From: an uncultured Rhizobiaceae group bacterium
GTDB lineage: Bacteria; Pseudomonadota; Alphaproteobacteria; Rhizobiales; Rhizobiaceae
Assembly: GCA_937951455.1 (NCBI GenBank)
Contig: CALFBU010000259.1
Coordinates: 1 to 9,198 of the forward strand
Direction: 5' to 3'
Length of the DNA: 9,198 bases
Below are positions 1 through 7,100 of this stretch, piece by piece. The position numbers were made by a program, and so were the translations under genes. The notes beneath the pieces were generated by a model. That model saw nothing but the letters and a program-made list of their open reading frames with translations, had not been told where the DNA came from and made no database searches. Positions within the stretch are counted from its first letter, which is position 1. The number at the start of each line of letters is the position of its first letter.

Positions 1-311
1 ATGCGGCCTGCAAGGAACCACTCTATCGTTGTGGCAAAAATACAAATGAGGGTGCCAGCAATCATGATGCAAAACGCGATCAGGATAACGGGCCTTCTGC
101 CGAACTTGTCTGATAATGGTCCGAATACAAGTTGCAGTAATGCTACTGCAGTCAGATACAGTGATACGGACAGTTGTGACGTTGCTTCGGTTGTTGCAAA
201 ATAGTCTGTAATGCCCGGTAAAGAAGGCAAAAAGACATTCATTGCCAAAGGACCCAAAGCAGCAGCAGCAACAAGCGTGGTAATATGAGGCGGTGTTGTT
301 TTTGAGATCAT
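1..311 (-). CDS. Bcr/CflA-type MFS drug efflux transporter, N-terminal part (cut by window edge)
   Basis: The first 103 codons of a minus-strand gene are present; the rest lies outside the window. The protein opens MISKTTPPHITTLVAAAALG and continues with PLAMNVFLPSLPGI, a first transmembrane helix typical of Bcr/CflA (DHA1) drug:proton antiporters. A second helix follows (SVSLYLTAVALLQLVFGP) and then GPLSDKFGRRPV at about residues 69-80, the conserved MFS motif A in the loop between helices 2 and 3. Such proteins sit in the inner membrane and export drugs or small metabolites using the proton gradient; the substrate cannot be read from this part. The ATG at 309-311 lies 4 nt after the stop of the DMT permease gene and has no clear Shine-Dalgarno sequence, which suggests translational coupling in one operon. 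MFS membership is secure; the subfamily is an inference from motif flavour. Confidence 0.85.
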   Translation of the reverse strand, partial: MISKTTPPHITTLVAAAALGPLAMNVFLPSLPGITDYFATTEATSQLSVSLYLTAVALLQLVFGPLSDKFGRRPVILIAFCIMIAGTLICIFATTIEWFLAGR

Positions 312-315
312 ATTT

Positions 316-1215
316 TTACTGCGCTTTTTGCCAGTTTTGCGCGACACGTCGCTCGCGATAGATGGTATAAATTCCGCTACCAACAACTATGATTGAGCCG
401 ATGATAGTGAGCGTATTGGGAACTTCATTAAAGAAAATAAGACCTATCAATATTGCGAAGATTAGAACTGAATATCTAAATGGTGTTACAACCGCAACCT
501 CACCAACGCGCATGGAGGATACGATGCCAATGAAACCTGTAATCAGGAATAATGATGCAACGCCCAGGATGCTCGTTGTATAAAGCGTTGTTGGCACCCA
601 CTCTTCTGTTAGCCCAAGCAAGCCGCCTCCGATTGCTACAACAAAAACCGTTACCAAGGTAACAAATATGGTGGGTGTGTCATGGTCCAGTCGCCTTGTC
701 GCGACATCTCTAAGTGTGCAAGCCAAGACTGCAACTAGGCAATAGAGGGAAAAAATGTTGAAGCCGTCAAGGCCTGGCTGGATGATTAAAATCACTCCGA
801 TGAAGCCGACAAGAATAGCCGATATTCTGCGCCAGCCAATAGCTTCGCCAAGAAAATATGCAGCTGCCAGTGTCACGGTAAGTGGTAAGGCTTGCATGAT
901 GGCGGCCGCATTTGCGAGTGGAATTTGAAAAAGTGCTGTGAAAAAGAAATAGGTAGCACAAACTTCGCCTAGGACTCTTAATAAAAAAGGTGTTTTTAAT
1001 ACTGCTGATAATGGCCTGAGTGAGCCTAGCTTTCTTGCGATGATATATAATATTACAATCGCGAATAATCCGCGCGTGAAGAGAATTTGGCCGAGTGGCA
1101 TTTCTGAGCTGATGAATTTAAGAATTGAATCACCAATGGCAAAACTGGCCATGGCAAGCAACATATAGGCACTGCCCAGCATATTATCGCTGACATTGTT
1201 TATTTTTAAATTCAT
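316..1215 (-). CDS. DMT superfamily permease with two EamA domains
   Basis: This 299-residue integral membrane protein has about ten hydrophobic helices arranged as two EamA repeats, roughly residues 13-140 and 155-285. The first repeat ends with the characteristic stretch around AAAYFLGEAIGWRRISAILV and IIQPG; the second carries the matching VAVVTPFRYSVLIFAILIG, FFNEVPN and IIVVGSGIY. EamA proteins are inner-membrane exporters or importers of metabolites and amino acids; the substrate here is unknown. I chose the ATG at 1215 because it is the first in-frame ATG, is preceded by an AGG seven bases upstream, and gives the usual length near 300 residues. The frame stays open to a TTG at 1296, which would add 27 residues with no membrane or domain character. 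The MFS gene begins 4 nt downstream, so the two transporters are probably co-transcribed. Confidence 0.9.
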   Translation of the reverse strand: MNLKINNVSDNMLGSAYMLLAMASFAIGDSILKFISSEMPLGQILFTRGLFAIVILYIIARKLGSLRPLSAVLKTPFLLRVLGEVCATYFFFTALFQIPLANAAAIMQALPLTVTLAAAYFLGEAIGWRRISAILVGFIGVILIIQPGLDGFNIFSLYCLVAVLACTLRDVATRRLDHDTPTIFVTLVTVFVVAIGGGLLGLTEEWVPTTLYTTSILGVASLFLITGFIGIVSSMRVGEVAVVTPFRYSVLIFAILIGLIFFNEVPNTLTIIGSIIVVGSGIYTIYRERRVAQNWQKAQ

Positions 1216-1305
1216 CAAAGTGCCTGAAAAGCTTTTATTCAAATATTTGATCAGGGTTTCATAGGCTTGTCGTGATTGCAATGATGATATCGGCAATTCA
1301 ATGTT

Positions 1306-1348
1306 TTTGTTTTGTTAACTAAGCATCGCATTAATTCTTCAAAACAAA
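1306..1348. repeat. 9-bp perfect inverted repeat in a divergent intergenic region
   Basis: TTTGTTTTG at 1306-1314 is mirrored exactly by CAAAACAAA at 1340-1348, with a 25-nt spacer. It lies between the divergent DMT permease (start 1215) and GGDEF-EAL (start 1418) genes in a 202-bp AT-rich gap. It could be a regulator site or a weak stem-loop, but AT-rich arms of this length can occur by chance. No convincing sigma70 promoter stood out in the gap, which is dominated by T-rich runs at 1350-1400. Confidence 0.35.
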
Positions 1349-1417
1349 CGTATCTTTTGATTTATTTACCTTTTTTAATTTTCTTCCCGTTAATGTCTTC
1401 TTGAATTAGGGAGCGGG

Positions 1418-3604
1418 ATGGCCCGTATAGGTGGCTGGATGTTATCCAAGCTAAAATTTGTAAGTAACGGGATTCATTTCCGCGTTTTGATGCTTGTCAT
1501 TGGACTTGCTGTTACGCTTGTTGCTGCGCAATTTGTAACTGACACTGTGCTTGAAACTCAGAAGGTACGTGATCAGCGCCTTGTTGAAGCACGATCCATC
1601 ACGACTGTGGTTGCCAGAAGTCTTGAAAATCAATTTGATTATTTCGAACTTTCCGACATTGAAGAAATTTTAAAATCTGTACGTTTCACCGAGCATGTAA
1701 CGCAGGTTAGTGCTGTTGATCGTGAACTCACATTCTTTTTAGATGGTGATCCGGCAACGCCTACTCTTTTGCCAGTTGGTAATAATGCGGAACAAATTAA
1801 AGCCATTAAAACTGGAAAGCCGGACTTTTCAATCACCGATGACGCAATAACAGTTGCAGAGCCTTTATTGCGCGATGGCAGTGCAATTGGCGCAGTCATG
1901 ATCCGTTTTGAAAACCCAACGTTTTCAGAAGTCATGTGGCCCATTCTACAATCCAATTTCTTTTCTTTAGTTCCTATTTTAAGCTTGGGCATTATTCTTG
2001 CTGGTATTCTGGTTAAACAGATTACAAGTCCCTTATTGAGACTTTCTGAAACTGCAGAGCAAGTGGCTGATGGTGATCTGAAGCGTACCATGCCCATCGA
2101 AGGACCCAATGAAATTCGTCAATTGGGTTTGGCTTTTTCTGGAATGATTGGCAAACTGAAAGAAAATATCGAACAGATATATGAACTTGCTTATGTTGAT
2201 CGTACGACTCAACTGCCAAATCGAGAGTTTTTCAGGAAAGAGCTAACACGTGCTATTCGTCGTGCAGTTCGCCAAAAAGTAACAGGTGGTCTTTTGTTCG
2301 TGGACCTAGACGGCTTTAAACGTGTGAATGATACACATGGTCATGATGCAGGTGATGCCATTTTGAGCCAATTCTCTGAGCGTCTGGCGAATGTTCTTCG
2401 TGCTGAAGACTTGATTGCCTTTAAGGCCATGAATGCAATGGAAACCGAAGAGGGTGATTCTGATAACGCCAACAAAAACAAGCAGATGCTTGCACGTCTT
2501 GGCGGAGATGAATTTACCGTATTGCTCTCTGAAATTCGTGAGCCCACAGATGCAGCAACCGTTTCCCAACGGATTATCGAAGCAGTTTCCGAGCCTTTTG
2601 ATATTAATGGTGCCAAGGTAAACATCGGCGCATCAGTTGGTATTGCCATTTTCCCGCGTGATGGTTCTGATTATCAGACAATATTGAAAAGTGCTGATAT
2701 GGCGATGTATCAAGCAAAGGAAGAGGGCAAGAACACTTACCGTTACTTCTCTTCTGAATTGAATGCAGAAGCGTCTCGACGTATGGAAATCGAACAGGAT
2801 TTGCGTATAGCACTTGAAGAAAACAATCAGCTTGAGCTTTACTACCAGCCGAAAATTCATTGTTCTTCAGCGCTGCCTAAGTCTGCTGAGGCGCTAATTC
2901 GATGGAAGCATCCTGAAAAGGGCATGATTCCGCCGCTTGATTTTATCAATATCGCTGAAGATTGCGGTTTGATCTTACCCTTGGGCAAATGGGTTTTAGA
3001 GCAAGCCTGTAAGCAATTAAAAGCCTTTGAAGATGAAGGCATAGACATTTCAATTGCTGTAAATATTTCAACGGCTCAATTTGAGCGTCCTGATTTGTCA
3101 GATATTGTTATTGAAGTTCTGAACCAAACCGGCGCAAACCCTGCCAACCTCGAACTTGAATTGACCGAGAGCATGGCAATGCAAAATCCAGATGTGGCGT
3201 TAAAGCATATCAATATATTGAAAAAATTGGGCGTCCGTTTTGCAATTGATGATTTTGGTACTGGATATTCAAATCTATCGCAGCTTTCAAGACTCCCGTT
3301 TGATGTCTTCAAGATTGATCGCTCATTTGTTGATAAATTGACTAATCGCGAAGATGAGCACGGCCGCATTATCGTTCGTACTATTTTGGGTATGGCGAAC
3401 AGCTTGAATTATGAGACGGTCGCTGAAGGTGTTGAAACGGTTTCGCAGCTGGAGTTTTTGTCTGAATATGGATGTACATATGCGCAAGGTTACTACTTCG
3501 CGCGACCTATGCCATCCAAAGAGTTCTATCAGTGGTATACGGCTTGGAATAAACAAGATGATTCAGTTGTTGCCGCATTGATGCGCCAGGGTTCAGCTGC
3601 TTAA
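1418..3604 (+). CDS. Membrane-bound GGDEF-EAL cyclic-di-GMP synthase/phosphodiesterase with HAMP domain
   Basis: A 728-residue signalling enzyme predicted to make and/or degrade cyclic di-GMP at the inner membrane. Order: short cytoplasmic N-terminus, helix at about 21-42, periplasmic sensor region of unrecognised fold (about 43-180), second helix (183-200), HAMP (about 200-250), GGDEF (about 256-445), EAL (about 455-705). In the cyclase half, VDLDGF (295-300), the N-D-H pattern of RVNDTHGHD and GGDEF (362-366) are intact. An I-site-like RAED (328-331) is present but separated from GGDEF by an insertion of about 25 residues. In the phosphodiesterase half all expected metal and catalytic residues are seen: E491 of EAL, N549, E584, D611-D612 of DDFGTG, K632 and E670. 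AGGGAG lies 4 nt before the chosen ATG; a second ATG at 1439 (residue 8), also preceded by AGGTGG, is a fair alternative. Both activities look possible; which dominates cannot be told. The stop overlaps that of the convergent gph gene. Confidence 0.95.
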   Translation: MARIGGWMLSKLKFVSNGIHFRVLMLVIGLAVTLVAAQFVTDTVLETQKVRDQRLVEARSITTVVARSLENQFDYFELSDIEEILKSVRFTEHVTQVSAVDRELTFFLDGDPATPTLLPVGNNAEQIKAIKTGKPDFSITDDAITVAEPLLRDGSAIGAVMIRFENPTFSEVMWPILQSNFFSLVPILSLGIILAGILVKQITSPLLRLSETAEQVADGDLKRTMPIEGPNEIRQLGLAFSGMIGKLKENIEQIYELAYVDRTTQLPNREFFRKELTRAIRRAVRQKVTGGLLFVDLDGFKRVNDTHGHDAGDAILSQFSERLANVLRAEDLIAFKAMNAMETEEGDSDNANKNKQMLARLGGDEFTVLLSEIREPTDAATVSQRIIEAVSEPFDINGAKVNIGASVGIAIFPRDGSDYQTILKSADMAMYQAKEEGKNTYRYFSSELNAEASRRMEIEQDLRIALEENNQLELYYQPKIHCSSALPKSAEALIRWKHPEKGMIPPLDFINIAEDCGLILPLGKWVLEQACKQLKAFEDEGIDISIAVNISTAQFERPDLSDIVIEVLNQTGANPANLELELTESMAMQNPDVALKHINILKKLGVRFAIDDFGTGYSNLSQLSRLPFDVFKIDRSFVDKLTNREDEHGRIIVRTILGMANSLNYETVAEGVETVSQLEFLSEYGCTYAQGYYFARPMPSKEFYQWYTAWNKQDDSVVAALMRQGSAA

Positions 3605-4284
3605 TTCATAAATTGATCTTGGGAAATTGATTCAATCGCGTCAGATAATTGACTGAAATGATTGATTATTTTTGTAGCTCCCAACTCTTTTATCGGTAAA
3701 TCCGAATATCCGAAGGTTACAGCAACGGATGGAATTTGCGCATTTATTGCAGCGTTGATGTCTGGCGCTGAATCGCCAATCATGATGGCGTTTGAAACGT
3801 CAAAACTAGCAAGCCTGGCCGTTTCTTGTAAATGACGTGCATCCGGTTTTCTGAAGTCAAATGTATCTCCGCCTGTAATTGATTTAAAACGCTGTGTTAC
3901 ATCCAGTTCTTCAAGCAGCAAACGCGCCATGCTTTCTGTTTTATTCGTACAAAGTGCAAAGTGATATCCTTTGGATTTAAGCAGATCCATGGCATCCAAC
4001 ACACCTTCAAAAAGTGTGGTTTCATTCGCGATATTGGAAGCATAGTCTTTGAGAAACTCACCGAATAGAGTTTCCAGCGTTGCGTCATCGAGTGCGCGTT
4101 TGTTTATTTCAAAAGCGCGTTTGATCATTGCTTTTGCGCCATGACCGATTATTTGCCCAAACTGATCCATGCCAAGTGGTGAAAGTTCATATGACTTTGT
4201 AATTCGATTAAGCGTTCCAAGCAGGTCAGGGGCGGTATTTGCCAATGTGCCATCCAAATCAAAGATTATAAGTTTGTATTTCAT
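3601..4284 (-). CDS. gph: Phosphoglycolate phosphatase, HAD superfamily
   Basis: This 227-residue cytoplasmic hydrolase has all four HAD motifs. Motif I is DLDGT with nucleophile D9 and acid/base D11; motif II is the Thr of CTNKT (T113); the motif III Lys is K146 in RKPDARHL; motif IV is GDSAPD with D171 and D175 binding Mg2+. The helical region between about residues 15 and 90 is the small C1-type cap typical of Gph/PGP enzymes. Gph dephosphorylates 2-phosphoglycolate formed by oxidative DNA damage repair and by Rubisco-like side reactions. Family membership is certain; phosphoglycolate specificity rests on overall similarity and on the neighbouring rpiA and gor, a grouping I recall from rhizobia. 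The start at 4284 gives MKYKLIIFDLDGTLAN, the usual N-terminus; its upstream AAGG sits about 12 nt away, a weak ribosome binding site. The gene is divergent from rpiA and convergent with the GGDEF-EAL gene, sharing TTAA at the stops. Confidence 0.92.
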   Translation of the reverse strand: MKYKLIIFDLDGTLANTAPDLLGTLNRITKSYELSPLGMDQFGQIIGHGAKAMIKRAFEINKRALDDATLETLFGEFLKDYASNIANETTLFEGVLDAMDLLKSKGYHFALCTNKTESMARLLLEELDVTQRFKSITGGDTFDFRKPDARHLQETARLASFDVSNAIMIGDSAPDINAAINAQIPSVAVTFGYSDLPIKELGATKIINHFSQLSDAIESISQDQFMN

Positions 4285-4388
4285 TGCGGGTGCATACCTT
4301 GTTGAAAACGCCAGAATATCAATAGTGAATCAAATTATCACATGCTAGTTTTGGCGATAACATTATATATCAGCTGAGACCACACTTC
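4285..4388. promoter_or_regulatory. Divergent promoter region between gph and rpiA
   Basis: The 104-bp gap separates two genes pointing away from each other, so it must hold promoters for both unless one gene is read from elsewhere. For rpiA the best candidate is TTATCA (4335-4340), a 17-bp spacer and TAACAT (4358-4363), four of six matches in each box, leaving a leader of about 20 nt. For gph the minus strand reads TATAAT, a perfect -10 box, at 4362-4367; its -35 would fall near the rpiA start codon and is poor. The two -10 boxes overlap by two bases, so the polymerases would compete. These are assignments by eye; alphaproteobacterial promoters often deviate from the consensus. Confidence 0.4.
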
Positions 4389-5081
4389 ATGAGCGTAGAA
4401 CTCAAAATTGAAGCTGCAAGAGCAGCATTGACTTTGGTAAGAGATGGCATGCGCCTTGGTATTGGTACAGGTTCTACAGCAGATGAATTTATTCGGTTAC
4501 TTGCAGATAAAGTGAAAGACGGCCTTCAAATAACAGGTGTGCCAACTTCAATTAAAACCAAGAACCTCTGCGAAGAACTGGGTATTCCGCTTTCTACTCT
4601 GGAAGTAATGCCAGAACTGGATTTGGTTATTGATGGTGCTGATGAAGTGGATGCCGAGTTTCAGCTCATCAAAGGAGGCGGTGGAGCCTTATTGCGTGAA
4701 AAAATAGTCGCACATGCCTCCAAGGCAATGGCTGTGATTGCAGATGAGAGCAAGCTTGTTGATACGTTAGGTGCATTTCCATTGCCAATCGAGGTCAATA
4801 AATTTGGTTTGGCTGCAACGCATACTGCGATATCCACAGTTGCTTCTAAACTTGGTTTATCAGGTGAAATAAGCCTGCGAGGGGGAGAAGTGTCTCCTTT
4901 TGAAACAGATGGCGGTCATTTAATCCTCGATGCTTCTTTTGGCCATATTCCTGACGCATCAGCACTTTCGAAAGAACTGCTTGAAATACCGGGCGTGGTT
5001 GAACATGGCTTGTTTTTGGGCTACGCGAAGGTAGTATTTCTTGCAAGTCCTGATGGTGTTAAGCAATTGGGTCATTTATAA
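4389..5081 (+). CDS. rpiA: Ribose-5-phosphate isomerase A
   Basis: This 230-residue cytoplasmic enzyme interconverts ribose 5-phosphate and ribulose 5-phosphate in the non-oxidative pentose phosphate pathway, feeding nucleotide synthesis. The family signatures are all present: GIGTGST at 24-30 for phosphate binding, [11 protein letters not shown] at 78-88 with D82 and D85, [12 protein letters not shown] at 94-105 with K95 and E104, and DESKLV at 119-124. These match the catalytic residues known from E. coli RpiA (D81, D84, K94, E103) with an offset of one. Length is normal and nothing is missing. The ATG at 4389 starts [10 protein letters not shown], a usual beginning for the family; the Shine-Dalgarno is weak (GAG about 10 nt upstream). 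The DUF2059 gene follows after 30 nt, and the next visible terminator lies after it, so the two are probably one transcript. Confidence 0.97.
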   Translation: MSVELKIEAARAALTLVRDGMRLGIGTGSTADEFIRLLADKVKDGLQITGVPTSIKTKNLCEELGIPLSTLEVMPELDLVIDGADEVDAEFQLIKGGGGALLREKIVAHASKAMAVIADESKLVDTLGAFPLPIEVNKFGLAATHTAISTVASKLGLSGEISLRGGEVSPFETDGGHLILDASFGHIPDASALSKELLEIPGVVEHGLFLGYAKVVFLASPDGVKQLGHL

Positions 5082-5111
5082 GAATAAAAATTTTGATGGA
5101 GAGCATCCTAA

Positions 5112-5630
5112 ATGAAGTCTGTAATCGCTATTAAGCGTAAAATGAAAACTGGTATCGCAACATTAGCAATCTGTCTTATGGCTGCTGGGTCTGGGAGTCT
5201 TTATGCGCAAGAGATTAGTGCCGATCATATAAAGTCTGCTCGTGCTGCTATGGAAGCTACTGGAGCGACTGACCGCCTTGATGGTATTTTGCCAGAAGTT
5301 GCTACTTTCGTAAAAGCAGGCTTGATTGCAAATAGACCTGATATCGAATCCGAGATTAATGATATTGTTAATCAGGTTGCAATTTCACTTGCACCGCGTC
5401 GTGGTCCTTTGGAAAATGAAGTTGCAACAATCTACGGGAACCGCTTCACAAAAGAAGAACTTGAATCCATTCAAGCATTCTTTTCCAGTGAAACCGGCAT
5501 CAAGTTTCTAACACAAACACCGACCTTGTTCAGAGAAGTTGATGAAGTATCCAGAGTGTGGCGAGAAGGCATTGTCCGCGATATGGGTGCACAAGTTCAG
5601 GAAAAATTGAAGGAAGCTGGCTTACAATAA
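5112..5630 (+). CDS. Secreted DUF2059 protein of unknown function
   Basis: A 172-residue protein with an N-terminal signal peptide: a basic start (MKSVIAIKRKMKTG), a hydrophobic core (IATLAICLMAAGSGS) and a likely signal peptidase I site at LYA|QEI near residue 32. The mature part, about 140 residues, is predicted mostly helical and carries the pattern ATGATDRLDGILPEV followed by FTKEELESIQAFFSSETGIK and FREVDEV, which I recognise as DUF2059. The function of this family is not established; the protein should be periplasmic or loosely envelope associated. GGAGAG at 5098-5103, eight bases before the ATG, supports this start; the internal Met at residue 11 would also give a signal peptide. It sits 30 nt after rpiA and before a terminator and gor, an arrangement I recall being common in rhizobia, though its reason is unknown. 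Confidence 0.88.
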   Translation: MKSVIAIKRKMKTGIATLAICLMAAGSGSLYAQEISADHIKSARAAMEATGATDRLDGILPEVATFVKAGLIANRPDIESEINDIVNQVAISLAPRRGPLENEVATIYGNRFTKEELESIQAFFSSETGIKFLTQTPTLFREVDEVSRVWREGIVRDMGAQVQEKLKEAGLQ

Positions 5631-5662
5631 GCTGGTTAAACCATCACATCACAAGTATACAT

Positions 5663-5691
5663 AAACCCGGCGTTAATGCTGGGTTTTCTTT
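5663..5691 (+). terminator. Intrinsic terminator after the DUF2059 gene, directly upstream of gor
   Basis: AAACCCGGC (5663-5671) pairs with GCTGGGTTT (5678-5686) to give a 9-bp stem with a single G-U pair and a 6-nt loop, followed by TTTTCTTT (5684-5691). It lies 32 nt after the stop of the DUF2059 gene and should end the rpiA-DUF2059 transcript. The T-run ends immediately before the AGGA ribosome binding site of gor, so it could also limit read-through into gor. Confidence 0.85.
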
Positions 5692-5701
5692 AGGATATCT
5701 T

Positions 5702-7096
5702 ATGACTCAATTTGATTATGATTTTTTTGTAATAGGTGGTGGTTCAGGCGGGGTTCGTGCAGGGCGCTTGATAGCAGGCATGGGCAAGCGTGTGGGTATT
5801 GCAGAAGAATACCGTTGGGGCGGCACATGCGTGATTAGAGGCTGTGTCCCTAAGAAGCTTATGGTGTATGCCTCCCAATTTTCTGAGGAATTTGAAGCGG
5901 CAAAAGGGTTTGGTTGGAGCGTTGGAGAAAGTCATTTTGACTGGAAGACGCTGATTGCAAACAAAGATAAGGAAATTGAGCGCCTGGAAGGTCTTTACCA
6001 AAAAGGCCTTGCTAACAATAAAGCAGATATCATCAACAGCCGTGCGGAGCTTAGAGGCAAGCACGAAGTGTATCTTAAAGCTGAAGATAAAATTGTTACG
6101 GCAGAAAAGATATTAATTGCTGTGGGGGGTACACCCAGCCGTAGCGCTGGGGTTGATGGTGATGAGATGTGTATTACCTCTGATGAGGTTTTCCATCTTG
6201 ATGAACTTCCTAAATCCATCGTCATTGCAGGCGGTGGTTATATTGCAGTTGAGTTCGCGTGTATTTTCGCAGGACTTGGCAGCAAGGTAACGCTCGTATA
6301 TCGCGGGGAGCAAATTCTACGCGGTTTCGATAATGATGTGCGAAAGGCACTTTATGAGGAGATGATAGAGAAGGGTATCGACGTACGTTTGATGCAGACC
6401 TTTAGTAAGATTGAAGGCTCAAAAGATGGCGTCAAAACTGTGACCTTGTCTGATGGTACATCTCTTGATGCTGATCAGGTCATGCTTGCAATTGGCCGCG
6501 ATCCCATGACTGCAAATCTTGGCCTTGAAGCGGCTGGTGTTGCGATGGATGGGAGGGGGTTTGTTAACGTAGACGATTACTCGCGTACAAATGTTGATAA
6601 CATTTGGGCCGTGGGCGATGTTACGAACCGCATGGCTCTGACACCTGTCGCAATCCATGAGTCAATGTGTTTGATTGAGACTGAATTTAAAGACAATCCA
6701 ACAAAGCCAGACCATGATTTGATCGCTACGGCAGTCTTTTCTCAGCCAGAAATTGGAACTGTGGGATTAAGCGAAGAGGCTGCTGGTGAAAAATATTCTG
6801 AATTGAATGTATTCCGTGCGCATTTCAGACCTATGAAAAACACGCTTTCAGGTTCATCAGAAAAAATGCTTATGAAAATCATCGTTGATGCAAAAACCGA
6901 CGTGGTGGTTGGTCTTCACATTATGGGGCATGGTGCTGGTGAGATGGCGCAGACGTTGGGCATTGCTGTTAAAATGAAAGCTACTAAAGCGGACTTTGAT
7001 CGCACCATGGCAGTTCATCCTACGGCTGCAGAAGAGTTGGTCACTATGTATGCGCCAAGTTATACGGTCGTGAATGGCAAGCGTCAGGAAAGCTGA
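5702..7096 (+). CDS. gor: Glutathione-disulfide reductase
   Basis: A 464-residue FAD-dependent disulfide reductase that reduces oxidised glutathione with NADPH in the cytoplasm. The FAD-binding Rossmann motif is VIGGGSGGVRA (10-20). The redox-active disulfide is C43-C48 in GGTCVIRGCVPKK, the variant common in alphaproteobacteria rather than the enterobacterial CVNVGC. The second Rossmann fold is GGGYIAVEFA (177-186), and R201 and R207 downstream match the arginines that bind the 2'-phosphate of NADPH in E. coli Gor. The second FAD motif is the AVGDV region (303-307), and the C-terminal HPTAAEE gives the active-site His/Glu pair (H439, E444). The frame is open upstream to 5558, but that would run through the DUF2059 gene and the terminator. 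ATG 5702 has AGGA at 5692-5695 and starts at the normal family position. The stop is 4 nt before the cyclotransferase-like gene, indicating an operon. Confidence 0.97.
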   Translation: MTQFDYDFFVIGGGSGGVRAGRLIAGMGKRVGIAEEYRWGGTCVIRGCVPKKLMVYASQFSEEFEAAKGFGWSVGESHFDWKTLIANKDKEIERLEGLYQKGLANNKADIINSRAELRGKHEVYLKAEDKIVTAEKILIAVGGTPSRSAGVDGDEMCITSDEVFHLDELPKSIVIAGGGYIAVEFACIFAGLGSKVTLVYRGEQILRGFDNDVRKALYEEMIEKGIDVRLMQTFSKIEGSKDGVKTVTLSDGTSLDADQVMLAIGRDPMTANLGLEAAGVAMDGRGFVNVDDYSRTNVDNIWAVGDVTNRMALTPVAIHESMCLIETEFKDNPTKPDHDLIATAVFSQPEIGTVGLSEEAAGEKYSELNVFRAHFRPMKNTLSGSSEKMLMKIIVDAKTDVVVGLHIMGHGAGEMAQTLGIAVKMKATKADFDRTMAVHPTAAEELVTMYAPSYTVVNGKRQES

Positions 7097-7100
7097 TTTT

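Noticed and set aside
1..204. Plus-strand open frame at the left edge
   Set aside because: It is the antisense of the MFS transporter N-terminus, which carries motif A and transmembrane helices on the minus strand.
260..275. Short AGC triplet run
   Set aside because: It encodes an alanine run in the first helix of the MFS protein; too short to be a meaningful repeat.
1216..1296. Extension of the DMT permease to a TTG at 1296
   Set aside because: The extra 27 residues are polar and without family support, and an ATG with an AGG upstream lies at 1215.
1639..2109. 156-codon minus-strand open frame within the GGDEF-EAL gene
   Set aside because: It is antisense to a well-supported coding region, has no recognisable motif and no ribosome binding site of note.
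5558..5701. Upstream extension of the gor reading frame by 48 codons
   Set aside because: It overlaps the DUF2059 gene in another frame and reads through the intrinsic terminator; the ATG at 5702 has a good ribosome binding site and matches the family N-terminus.
7074..7100. Earlier start for the cyclotransferase-like gene, overlapping gor
   Set aside because: The ATG at 7101 has AGGAAAG upstream and places the YFGFGS motif at the usual distance from the N-terminus.
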